Positions 1 through 7,670 of a stretch of 61,133 bases of DNA are shown here, in pieces. The position numbers and the translations under genes are program-made. The stretch's first letter is position 1; every line of letters starts with the position of its first letter. A model generated the notes under the pieces. That model searched no databases, was not told the DNA's origin, and saw nothing but the letters and a program-made list of their open reading frames with translations. Source of the stretch: CAYPIE01 sp964410665 (GTDB taxonomy: Bacteria > Planctomycetota > Planctomycetia > Gemmatales > Gemmataceae); assembly GCA_964410665.1 (NCBI GenBank), contig CAYPIE010000028.1, forward strand, positions 1 to 61,133, read 5' to 3'.

Positions 1-12
1 CAGAGAGTTGCA

Positions 13-612
13 ATGGACAGCTTCGAAATACTGCGTCGGGAACTGTCGATCGCCGCTCGGCTGAGCTTCCAGGCGTTCCGCGAGGAAGCGCCGGACGAAC
101 AGTTTTATGCCTTTGCGTTGTTCACCTCCGACGATGCGGAGGGAGCGAACACTGCTGCCAATACAGAAGAAGGGTTTCAACGGGCGTTGCAATACTACGC
201 GCGGGAATGGCCCAGTGTGCTTGAGAGAGGCTGTGAAGGCGAGATCAGGTATAGCCCTGGTGAATGGGCCTACGATGGCGCCGGTGGGGATGCTGAACAG
301 TGGACGAAGGTCTGGCAAATGAACGATGCGCTCAAGAAGGACCTTGATTTCTATGCGTTCAAGTTGCAGTTGCTGGAAACCATGGTCCTTTCGCTTCATG
401 ACCTTGACCAAGAAGGCTTCTTCGGTGCCGGTGAAGAACGGGACAAGATTACCCTCATGATTGCGATGGGTGACCTCGATCTGGGGCGACGCAAGTGGGT
501 TCAATCAGTCAAACGCCTGAACCCAGCCAGTGTGTTCGAACGCTTCATCGAAGCTATGCCACCGCCACGAGAACGATGGACGGACTTATTGACGGGGCCA
601 GATCCCACCTAG
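13..612 (+). CDS. DUF4303 family protein
   Basis: 199-residue cytosolic protein with no signal peptide or membrane segment. The N-terminal pattern FYAFALFTSDD, the middle SPGEWAYDG, and the following helical region with EERDKITLMIAMGD are the hallmarks I associate with DUF4303, a family of unknown function often found beside polymorphic-toxin immunity genes and in solitary copies. The ATG lies close to the window edge, so upstream context cannot be seen. Downstream are an inverted repeat and a decayed terminase-like gene, so this gene borders degraded accessory DNA. Family assignment is from remembered sequence pattern; no biochemical function is claimed. Confidence 0.7.
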   Translation: MDSFEILRRELSIAARLSFQAFREEAPDEQFYAFALFTSDDAEGANTAANTEEGFQRALQYYAREWPSVLERGCEGEIRYSPGEWAYDGAGGDAEQWTKVWQMNDALKKDLDFYAFKLQLLETMVLSLHDLDQEGFFGAGEERDKITLMIAMGDLDLGRRKWVQSVKRLNPASVFERFIEAMPPPRERWTDLLTGPDPT

Positions 613-635
613 ACAGGAAAAGGGGATGCAGACGC

Positions 636-830
636 ATGGCACGGCCCCAAGCCGTAACTTTCTGTGATTTAAGCAGTTGGGAATCGGGTGGGGCTATGGT
701 TTTCCGGCAGGAACCAATCGCGGAGATGCGAAAGTGCAAGGAATTCTGCCACAGCCGTCCCAAATGTCGGCCCAGAGGCTGATCCGTATCTTTCTGCACG
801 AGAGGACTTTACGGCTTGGGGCCGTGCCAT
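636..830. repeat. 22-bp perfect inverted repeat flanking a 151-bp core
   Basis: Bases 636-657 read ATGGCACGG-CCCCAAGCCGTAA, and 809-830 are their exact reverse complement. The core (658-808) has no convincing open frame. The size (about 195 bp), perfect termini and position in an intergenic gap resemble a small non-autonomous element. The arms do not end at an obvious target-site duplication, and I found no second copy in the window. It could also form a very long-range hairpin in RNA. Confidence 0.5.
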
Positions 831-972
831 TCGGAATGCAGATTTTTTCACATAATCTTCACAATTCGGCGAATGTAGCGTTGGGGAGCCGGAGATTCGG
901 CCCACGGAGTTCGGGCGGTCCAGTACACGCACCCGGACCCCGCCCCCATCTTCTCCGGCTACAATTCCTCCC

Positions 973-1206
973 ATGTCCGCCGCCCTCGACACGCTCGCGT
1001 TAGCCCTGGACCCGAGCCGCATCCTCGCGGCTCAGGGCATGACCCCCGACCCCTGGCAACGCCGCTTCCTGCTCTCCGAGAACCCCCGGACGCTGCTCTG
1101 TTGTTCGCACAGTCGGAGTGGGTGCAACTCCTGGCCCACGGAGGTGGCCCGGAACACCCTCAGTCGCCTGAAGGCCGGCGCGAGACATGCCAAGCTCCGC
1201 TCGTGA
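973..1206 (+). pseudogene. Degraded phage terminase-like ATPase, N-terminal fragment
   Basis: The first 45 residues (ALDPSRILAAQGMTPDPW, then QRRFLLSENPRTLLCCS) look like the start of terminase large-subunit-like proteins common in planctomycetes. In those proteins this stretch runs straight into the Walker A motif (CSR-x-SGKST). Here that point reads CCSHSRSGCNS, and the frame then loses similarity and stops at 77 residues, so the ATP-binding loop is destroyed and over 80% of the protein is missing. The neighbouring inverted repeat supports a degraded mobile or prophage-like patch. The family is inferred from a short segment only. Confidence 0.5.
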
Positions 1207-1310
1207 CGCCTCGGTTGCTCAGGGCGCAGCCTTGGGGTAGGGTAGCCTCCTTACCCATCCACGGCGGCTCGCCCCGGCGTGTGATCGATCGTCTCTAAGG
1301 AGTCCCCAGC

Positions 1311-3227
1311 ATGAATCGACACTTCTGGCCTTGCGCTTGGCTGATGAGTCTCAGCTTGCTACTACTTGCGACGCTACAAAGTCGAGCTGCCGAGCCGCCC
1401 GAGGCGTGGTGGACGGCAGCCAAGACTGGCGATCTTGCCAAGATCACGGCCTTGCTCAAAGCAGGGACTGCGGTCAATGCCAAAACCGAGTATGGTGCCA
1501 CCGCTTTGTCATTTGCCGCAGCCAAAGGGCATCTGGACGTGGTGCACAAGCTGATCGAGGCGAAAGCAGATGTCAATGTCCGCGACCGCTTTTACAAGGT
1601 AACGCCCCTGATCTGGGCCACGATGAATGGACACGATCAGGTGATCAAAGCCCTGCTAGATGCTGGGGCGAACGGCACTACCCAGGCATTCCAAATGGCT
1701 GTGCGGCAAGGGAACGTGGACTCGGTGCGGGTCTTGCTCGCAGCGACCAAACCCAAACCAAAGGCGCTAACCCTCACCCTGAAATCCGCCAAGCTGCCTG
1801 CCATTCAGGAACTCTTGATCAAGGCCGGTGCGGAACCCACCAAAGACCCCTCGACCAACGCCAACAGGTCCGCCGACAAATCGAAGCCCGCCATCCGACC
1901 GACGCAAAAACCGTCTGCAGAGCAGGCCCCACGGATCGCCAAGGCGCTGAATTGGCCGCAGTTTCGTGGCCCGGGCGCACGTGGGGTGGCCGATGGACAG
2001 CAGCCGCCAACTACTTGGGATGTCAAGCAAGGGATCAATCTACGTTGGAAGACACCTATTCCGGGGTTGGGCCACTCGTGTCCGGTGATCTGGGGGGAGC
2101 AGATCTTTCTGACCTCAGCGGTGAGCGACGGCGATAAGGCCGGTTTGCGACCAGGCCTGTATGGGGATGTCGACTCGGTGGATGATCAGTCGCCCCACAC
2201 CTGGCATGTCTATGCCATTGACAAGCAGACGGGCAAGATCTTGTGGGATGTGGTCGCCGCGGCAGGCAAGCCGCAAGTCAAACGACATCTCAAGGGGACA
2301 CACGCCAACCCGACCCCGGCCACCGATGGGAAGCATCTGGTGGTGTCATTTGGTTCGGAAGGGCTATTCTGCTACGACTTGGCCGGCAAGCTCCGCTGGA
2401 AACGCGATCTGGGTCGACTCGGCTCGGGTTGGTTCTATGACAACGCCTATGAATGGGGGTTTGCTAGCTCGCCGATCATTTATCGAGACATGGCCATCGT
2501 GCAATGTGATATTGGAAAAGGTTCGTTTGTGGCAGCGTACCATCTCGAAGACGGTGGAGAAGTGTGGCGGACCGAGCGTGAGGAGATCCCCTCGTGGGGC
2601 ACTCCCACGGTCATCGAAGGACCGGACGGAGCAGAGCTGGTCACCAACGCGACCAAGTACGCCCGGGGCTATGACCCGCGGACCGGCAAGGAACGCTGGC
2701 GGTTTGGCCCTTGCTCCGAGATCACGGTGCCAACCCCGTTTTACGCCCAAGGCTTGATCTTTGTCAGCAGCGGCTATCGACCGATCCGACCGATCATTGC
2801 CATTCGCCCAGGAGCGCGGGGCGATCTGTCGCTCCAAGAAGGTGAGACGAGCAGCGAAGCGATCGCCTGGAGCAAGCAACGCGGAGGGCCCTATTTGCCA
2901 AGCCCGATTGTTTATGGCGACTATCTGTACAGTTGCTCGAATTCAGGTCAGGTGACCTGCTACGCGGCCAAGACGGGTGAAACGATCTACGACCGTGAAC
3001 GGCTGGGGGGTGGTGGGGCGTACACCGGTTCACCGGTGGCCGCGGATGGCCGACTGTATTTCCCGTCGGAGTCGGGCGAGGTGCGTGTCATCAAAGCCGG
3101 ACCGGAGTTTGAACTGTTGGCGGTGAATCAGTTGGGAGAAGTCTGTATGACCACTCCCGCGATTTCCGATGGCATGCTGTTGATCCGTACCGAGCATCAT
3201 TTGATCGCGGTCGGGGCTGAGCGTTGA
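1311..3227 (+). CDS. Secreted ankyrin-repeat / PQQ-type beta-propeller protein
   Basis: 638 residues. The ATG is preceded by AAGGAG at 1297-1302. Residues 1-27 form a signal peptide (hydrophobic LLLLATL, then an AxA-type site before EPPEAWW). About 27-170 are ankyrin-like repeats (TALSFAAAKGHLDVVHKLIE, TPLIWATMNGHDQVIKALL). A Lys/Pro/Ala-rich linker follows, then from about 210 a PQQ-binding-like (BamB-type) propeller beginning WPQFRGPGARGVADG and LRWKTPIPGLGHS, which is typical of planctomycete exported proteins. Expected location is periplasmic or surface. The ankyrin block probably mediates protein binding. No PQQ enzyme activity can be deduced because catalytic dehydrogenase residues are not recognised. 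Confidence 0.85.
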   Translation: MNRHFWPCAWLMSLSLLLLATLQSRAAEPPEAWWTAAKTGDLAKITALLKAGTAVNAKTEYGATALSFAAAKGHLDVVHKLIEAKADVNVRDRFYKVTPLIWATMNGHDQVIKALLDAGANGTTQAFQMAVRQGNVDSVRVLLAATKPKPKALTLTLKSAKLPAIQELLIKAGAEPTKDPSTNANRSADKSKPAIRPTQKPSAEQAPRIAKALNWPQFRGPGARGVADGQQPPTTWDVKQGINLRWKTPIPGLGHSCPVIWGEQIFLTSAVSDGDKAGLRPGLYGDVDSVDDQSPHTWHVYAIDKQTGKILWDVVAAAGKPQVKRHLKGTHANPTPATDGKHLVVSFGSEGLFCYDLAGKLRWKRDLGRLGSGWFYDNAYEWGFASSPIIYRDMAIVQCDIGKGSFVAAYHLEDGGEVWRTEREEIPSWGTPTVIEGPDGAELVTNATKYARGYDPRTGKERWRFGPCSEITVPTPFYAQGLIFVSSGYRPIRPIIAIRPGARGDLSLQEGETSSEAIAWSKQRGGPYLPSPIVYGDYLYSCSNSGQVTCYAAKTGETIYDRERLGGGGAYTGSPVAADGRLYFPSESGEVRVIKAGPEFELLAVNQLGEVCMTTPAISDGMLLIRTEHHLIAVGAER

Positions 3228-3270
3228 CACTCCCCAGCAAAGACGATCGATGCCGTCGAATACTGCGAAG

Positions 3271-3296
3271 TGGTCCAACAACGAGGGTTGCGACCA
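3271..3296. terminator. Hairpin between convergent genes
   Basis: TGGTC-CAAC pairs with GTTG-c-GACCA around a 7-nt loop, giving nine base pairs with one bulge. It lies between the ends of the propeller gene and the converging exchanger gene. There is no T-tract, so termination is inferred from position only. Confidence 0.3.
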
Positions 3297-3439
3297 ATTC
3301 ATATGCCGCAGTCATCATCGATGATGCAACCAACGTCACCGAGCATTCAAGTGGCATCCTTCTGGGCAACGGGACACAAACGCGTCACCCAACAGGCCGA
3401 TGTAAACGCGTGGTCGACATTCAGAATGGCGGCCACGCA

Positions 3440-4462
3440 TCATCCGAATGAGACCACTAGCAAACCTGCTGTGTAAAGAAGCAACACCAACGCACTCTCA
3501 AAGCCGATTCCCACGACGCCGCGTTTCTCGCGGTAGAGCATCCCCATCACGATCACGCCGATCATCACGATCGATAAAGTGGTGAGGAACCACTCGCGTG
3601 GTGCGACCGCGTGATAAATGGATCCACTCGTGTAGGCCACGTCCGCGGCGACCGCGAACATGACATCAAAGGCGTTCCCACCCAAGATTCCCCCGACGGC
3701 TAAGGTGAGCGCTCCGCGCCGCACTGCCGCGACGGTGGTCACCAACTCCGGCGTGGAGGTGGCAACCGCGGTAAAAAGTCCGCCGACAACCGAATCCGAC
3801 AGTCCTGTCTGAGTCGCTACTCCGGCACCCGTCTTGGCCACAAGCCAGCCGCTCCCCACCAGGACCGTTGCCAACCCTGCGAACCGCAGCCACAATCCAA
3901 GCAGGCTTTCCAGGTGACTGCCTGGCGCGGGAATATCGGGAAAGGTCTCCTTAGTGCGTCGCGGCAGCCAAGCAGGCTTGGCGTGACTCCGGCGTGCAAG
4001 TCTGACCCCACCCAAATAGCCGAGCGCCAACAAGGGGGTGATGGGGTGAATGCCGAACAGCGAGACGTTCGGACCTGTCCCGGCGAGCAAAACCCCAGCC
4101 AACAGCACGATCACCAAGGTGCCGTGGATGAGGTTTGGGACCGAGGCCGCCGCGTGTTCTAAGTTGACCCGTCGGTACGCGAAGTCGGCGATGGCGAGGA
4201 AGGCCGTCTGGGCCGCGATGCCGCCCATGGCGTTGGAGATTGCTAGACTTGCCCGCCCTGCTAGGGCGGCGGTGATTGAGGTGGTGATACCGGGCAAGGA
4301 GGTCGCCGCGCCCAACAGGACCGCACCGGTGATCGCCTCGCCCAAGCCGGTACGGTCGGCGAGTCGGTCAGCGACCCCGGCCAGGCGAAACCCGAAGATC
4401 GTGATGACCACCGCGGCGAGCGCGAACACCACGACGTTTTGCCAGAGAGGCCAATCGCTCAC
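3440..4462 (-). CDS. Sodium/calcium exchanger-family (CaCA) membrane protein
   Basis: 340 residues with about ten hydrophobic segments. The two inverted alpha repeats of the Na_Ca_ex family are visible: GAVLLGAATSLPGITTSI near residues 46-65 and GGLFTAVATSTPELVTTVAA near 228-247, each followed by a GN/GG-rich loop (SNAMGG, GGILGGNAFD). The acidic cation-binding residue is kept in the second repeat (STPEL), but the first repeat has Gly (SLPGI) where Glu is usual. Ion coordination may therefore differ from YrbG-type Ca2+ antiporters. It is an inner-membrane protein, monocistronic, and convergent with the propeller gene. Confidence 0.8.
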   Translation of the reverse strand: MSDWPLWQNVVVFALAAVVITIFGFRLAGVADRLADRTGLGEAITGAVLLGAATSLPGITTSITAALAGRASLAISNAMGGIAAQTAFLAIADFAYRRVNLEHAAASVPNLIHGTLVIVLLAGVLLAGTGPNVSLFGIHPITPLLALGYLGGVRLARRSHAKPAWLPRRTKETFPDIPAPGSHLESLLGLWLRFAGLATVLVGSGWLVAKTGAGVATQTGLSDSVVGGLFTAVATSTPELVTTVAAVRRGALTLAVGGILGGNAFDVMFAVAADVAYTSGSIYHAVAPREWFLTTLSIVMIGVIVMGMLYREKRGVVGIGFESALVLLLYTAGLLVVSFG

Positions 4463-5132
4463 TTGTTCTTCCCACCAGCCCTACTTCGTTTCATCTATTG
4501 TATCGTCTGCGAACTAGTCTCACTCTCTTTCCTGCGAAGGAGAGCGAATCTTCTCGGCGATCTCTTCCGGGTGGACCACCGACATCAGGATGCGGGGTTC
4601 AGTGTGGCCGTAGGTAAGCAAGCGTGTGGGTGGAGGGTTGGGGATTGGGCTCCCACCCGCCGCGCGGAAAAGGCACCCCCAACGCGACTCCCTCGGGCAT
4701 GCGGATTGAGCCTTCACCGGGGTTTCGCGGTGCCTTGGGTCGCGGGGAAACGCCCGTTCGGAGCTGCCAGAAAGCGAGCCGAAAAAATTGCGCGTTTTGC
4801 GTCTCCCGGCGGATATAAATAGATAGGGAGTTCTGTACATACCTGCCAGGGTGACGCGATAAAGTTGGTCGTACTATCTTAAAGTTTTCGGGGACTTTCC
4901 CGGAACTTTGGGGGACTTTTCCGGGACTTTTCCGGACAGAAAGGAGTCGTTTCGGCCGTGCAACTCCGCAGGGCTTGGAGGTATGGAACGCAAAGGGGGT
5001 TGCAGTAAGTTGATTGTGACTAAGCAGTTACGTTCAAGATGTGCCGGTTGTAAGCCACCCGCGTGGGTGTGTCCTGGGGCGGCTCACCGCGATTGCATCG
5101 GTTTTCCGTAAAAACGGGATCCTTCGCCCAGT
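4463..5132. other. 670-bp non-coding region with gene relics
   Basis: No intact gene is recognised. A 106-codon minus-strand frame at 4520-4840 has a C-terminus (YGHTEPRILMSVVHPEEI) faintly like the end of tyrosine recombinases, while its first half looks non-coding. An 11-bp-phased repeat array occupies 4885-4937. A 42-codon Cys-rich + frame (4983-5111) follows a GGAGG but has no recognisable homology. The whole stretch looks like eroded accessory DNA. Confidence 0.5.
4885..4937 (-). repeat. Five direct repeats of 10-11 bp (GTCCnGGAAAA on the minus strand)
   Basis: On the + strand the units are TTTTCGGGGAC, TTTCCCGGAAC, TTTGGGGGAC, TTTTCCGGGAC and TTTTCCGGAC, head to tail. The minus-strand reading GTCC-(C/G)-GGAAAA resembles the GTCCTGAAA units at 55413-55456. 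Spacing near one helical turn suggests a multimeric transcription-factor site, but the cognate gene is not evident. Confidence 0.5.
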
Positions 5133-6281
5133 TTACCTTCGTCGGGTCCGCGACCAGATCGGCAGATACACGACTTGCCCGCCGTGTTCGGCCGATTGAT
5201 GGGCACAGATGCCGACCCCGGTCCAGTTGGCCGATTCCACCACGTTCGGCCAGGGTTCACGGTCGTTGATAAGAGCGGACACGAACTCGTGCACCAAGTG
5301 GGGATGCGAACCGCCATGGCCAGCACCCTGGATGAACGACAGGTGCTCGGCATCTTGAATCGTTGAGGTGAAGCGACGGATCGGTTCGGGGAGCAGGTGC
5401 GCGTAATCCGGGACCTCGATGCGCGAGGCGATTTCGGGTTCTGGAAGTTTGGCCGTATGCAGGACGTGTTCCTCACCCTCGATCAGGCTCCACTCAAAGC
5501 TCTTTTTGCTGCCATAGACATCGAAACTTTCACGATACTGCCGGGCGGTATCGAACAGGAATCGCCAGACGTGGGCAGCAATATCGGAGTCTTGGATCTT
5601 GATGTGACACGATTCGACGGCAAAGCGGTTGCCGGATTTGAGCTGAAGGTCCTCACGGATCGTACCCGAGCCGAAACAGGAGACATACTCGGCCAGCCCG
5701 TTGACCAGGCCCAGGACTGGGCTCACCACATGGGTGGCGTAATGCATCGGGATCATTCGCTCCCAGTAATCGGGCCAGCCGTCCATGTCTTGGGGGTGAG
5801 ATGCGGCCATGTACTGGATCTTGCCGAGTTCACCCTTGGTGTACATCTCCTTGATGAACAGGAATTCACGAGAGTAGATGACGGTCTCGGCCATCATGTA
5901 CTTCAGCCCGGTTTGCCGCACCAGTTCGACGATCTGCCAACATTCCTCGAGCGTGGTGGCCATCGGCACGGTGCACATGACATGCTTGCCGGCTTGCAGG
6001 GCCTTGATGGACATGGGGGCGTGGTCGGGGATCGGCGAGTTGATGTGGACGAAGTCGACTTCGGGGTCGGCCAGAACATCGTCATAGTGGGTGTAGCGTT
6101 TCGCGATGCCGAACGTATCGCCGATTTGCTGGAGCTTTTCGGCGTTGCGTTGACAGATGGCATACATATTGGCGTTGGGATGCTGTTGATAGATCGGGAT
6201 AAATTCAGCGCCAAAGCCCAGGCCGATGATGGCGACATTGGGGCGTTTCTGCTGCAGGATGCGTTCGGGGGAGGCGGTCAT
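5133..6281 (-). CDS. Gfo/Idh/MocA family oxidoreductase
   Basis: 382 residues. An N-terminal Rossmann fold has the nucleotide-binding motif GLGFGAEF (residues 20-27) and a HINSPIPDHAPMSIKAL segment. The usual EKP motif is replaced by CTVPMATT, so the catalytic Lys is not in its standard place. The C-terminal alpha/beta domain starts after YMMAETVIYSRE, with a conserved-looking HYATHVVSP. The family catalyses NAD(P)-dependent oxidoreduction of sugars, inositols and related compounds; the substrate cannot be read from sequence. The EKP-to-TVP change may mean a non-canonical reaction. A 69-bp gap separates it from the upstream gene on the same strand, so co-transcription is likely. Confidence 0.85.
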   Translation of the reverse strand: MTASPERILQQKRPNVAIIGLGFGAEFIPIYQQHPNANMYAICQRNAEKLQQIGDTFGIAKRYTHYDDVLADPEVDFVHINSPIPDHAPMSIKALQAGKHVMCTVPMATTLEECWQIVELVRQTGLKYMMAETVIYSREFLFIKEMYTKGELGKIQYMAASHPQDMDGWPDYWERMIPMHYATHVVSPVLGLVNGLAEYVSCFGSGTIREDLQLKSGNRFAVESCHIKIQDSDIAAHVWRFLFDTARQYRESFDVYGSKKSFEWSLIEGEEHVLHTAKLPEPEIASRIEVPDYAHLLPEPIRRFTSTIQDAEHLSFIQGAGHGGSHPHLVHEFVSALINDREPWPNVVESANWTGVGICAHQSAEHGGQVVYLPIWSRTRRR

Positions 6282-6350
6282 GAGTCAGTTCCTTGGTGGC
6301 GACATCGGGGCGAAATGTGCCGGAAATGTACCAGGAATGGGCGGACAACG

Positions 6351-6815
6351 CTACCAGGGAGATTCAGGGCTTTCCCGCCCGCTGCCTGCCCCCACGGGTT
6401 CCAGAGCATCCTCCTCGATGGGCACCTCGATGACTTCGCTGAGGCTCGGCTGAGTCGGATCCGCCATCCCTTCAGGCCAGATGTGGAAGCCGCCGCGATA
6501 CTGTTGGCCATGAAGGTCGAGTTCCCAAGTACCCCAGATACCTTTCCCCTCGTTGAAGCCTTTATAGAAGACATCGTGGCGTTCGATGTAGGACTTGGTC
6601 CAGTAGCAGGTGCCATCGCTGAGCTCGTAGCGACCGCGGAGTACAAAGTTGCCGACCCAGTCGCGACCCTCACCCTGCATGACGCCTTGGGCAAAGTTGA
6701 GCCGCAGCTCCATCCAGTGTTTGCCGGGGAGATCTTTCTGCAAAAAGAAGCCCACCCACGGGCCACTGGGAAAACGCGGATCGGTTTCGAGTTCGGGGGA
6801 CGGTTGCTCGTCCAT
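6351..6815 (-). CDS. Conserved hypothetical protein, beta-rich
   Basis: 154 residues from the ATG at 6815, chosen because AAGGTGA lies five bases upstream; in-frame ATGs at 6836 and 6914 lack such a site. The protein has no signal peptide. It is rich in aromatic residues and short strands (WVGFFLQKDLPGKHWMELRL, WVGNFVLRGRYE, GIWGTWELDLHGQQYRGGFH), which suggests a small beta-barrel or lipocalin-like fold. It sits 69 bp upstream of the Gfo/Idh/MocA oxidoreductase on the same strand and is probably co-transcribed, so it may act with that enzyme. I do not recognise a named family. Confidence 0.6.
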   Translation of the reverse strand: MDEQPSPELETDPRFPSGPWVGFFLQKDLPGKHWMELRLNFAQGVMQGEGRDWVGNFVLRGRYELSDGTCYWTKSYIERHDVFYKGFNEGKGIWGTWELDLHGQQYRGGFHIWPEGMADPTQPSLSEVIEVPIEEDALEPVGAGSGRESPESPW

Positions 6816-6964
6816 TCGCTCACCTTGGTCAAACATCCGGGGAAAACGCCCGTGGGACACTGGCTCGCCATTATACCCGAAGGATCGCTTGGGGTGACCC
6901 CGGGCGTAGGGCAACCTACACTGAACGGAAACTGCACCCCGGCCGAAGGCAAAGGAGAATCCGC

Positions 6965-7606
6965 ATGGCCATCCAGGTTCATACCATTGTGTCGGCTCCC
7001 TTTGCCGAGAATAGTTATCTGCTCTGGCAACCAGGTCAACCCGAGGGGGTGGTCATCGATCCGGGCTTTGATCCGGACAGCATCCTGGCCTTTGTGGACG
7101 CTGAGCAGCTGACTTTGACACAGATTCTGCTGACCCATGGCCATGTCGACCATATCGCTGGCGTCGATGCGATGAAAAGTCGTTTCCCGGAGGCGAGGAT
7201 TGTGATTGGTCAAGGGGACGCCCACATGCTCACCGATGCCAACGCCAACCTGAGTAGCGGGTTTGGCGTGCTGGTACTGAGTCCGCCTGCCGACCAACTG
7301 GTACATCAGGGAGACCTTATTGAGGCACTAGGGCGGCAGTGGGAGGTTCACGAGATTCCTGGGCACTCACCAGGACATGTGGTCTATCGGCTGCTTGGGG
7401 ACGAGGAGCCTTGGGTGTTTGGCGGCGATGTGTTGTTCCGTGGCAGCATTGGCCGCTCGGACTTTCCGGGGGGGAGTCTGGAGCAGTTGCTCGATGGGAT
7501 CCGCACCAAGCTATGGCCGTTACCGGAGAGGACCGTGATCTACCCGGGGCATGGTCCAGTGACGACGGTCGGCCATGAGAAGCAGACCAATCCCTTCCTG
7601 CAATAA
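6965..7606 (+). CDS. MBL-fold hydrolase, glyoxalase II-like
   Basis: 213 residues with AAGGAG before the ATG. The dinuclear-metal motif H58-G-H60-V-D62-H63 is intact (LLTHGHVDHIAG). The later ligands are in HSPGHVVYRL and GGDVLFRGSIGRSD, and the C-terminal YPGHGPVTTVGHEK is typical of the YcbL/glyoxalase II branch. Such enzymes hydrolyse thioesters such as S-lactoylglutathione or related small metabolites in the cytosol. The protein is shorter than GloB (about 250 residues) and lacks its C-terminal glutathione-binding helical domain, which fits the YcbL type. It is convergent with the SecA-like gene, with a hairpin between them. Confidence 0.85.
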   Translation: MAIQVHTIVSAPFAENSYLLWQPGQPEGVVIDPGFDPDSILAFVDAEQLTLTQILLTHGHVDHIAGVDAMKSRFPEARIVIGQGDAHMLTDANANLSSGFGVLVLSPPADQLVHQGDLIEALGRQWEVHEIPGHSPGHVVYRLLGDEEPWVFGGDVLFRGSIGRSDFPGGSLEQLLDGIRTKLWPLPERTVIYPGHGPVTTVGHEKQTNPFLQ

Positions 7607-7614
7607 CCGCAACC

Positions 7615-7639
7615 GGGCATCGACTCCGTTGCGATGCCC
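7615..7639. terminator. Bidirectional hairpin terminator
   Basis: GGGCATCG and CGATGCCC form a perfect 8-bp stem with a 9-nt loop. It lies in the 64-bp gap between the convergent MBL and SecA-like genes. A T-tract is absent. Confidence 0.5.
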
Positions 7640-7670
7640 TGAGGATGCTTGGTGCGACTCGATGGTTCGC

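Noticed and set aside
4520..4840. Possible tyrosine-recombinase C-terminus
   Set aside because: Only about 20 residues show any resemblance and the catalytic Arg and Tyr are not visible; kept only as a relic remark.
5397..7112. 571-codon open frame on the + strand
   Set aside because: It lies opposite the Gfo/Idh/MocA gene and the small beta-rich gene, whose motifs are clear; the long frame is a codon-bias shadow.
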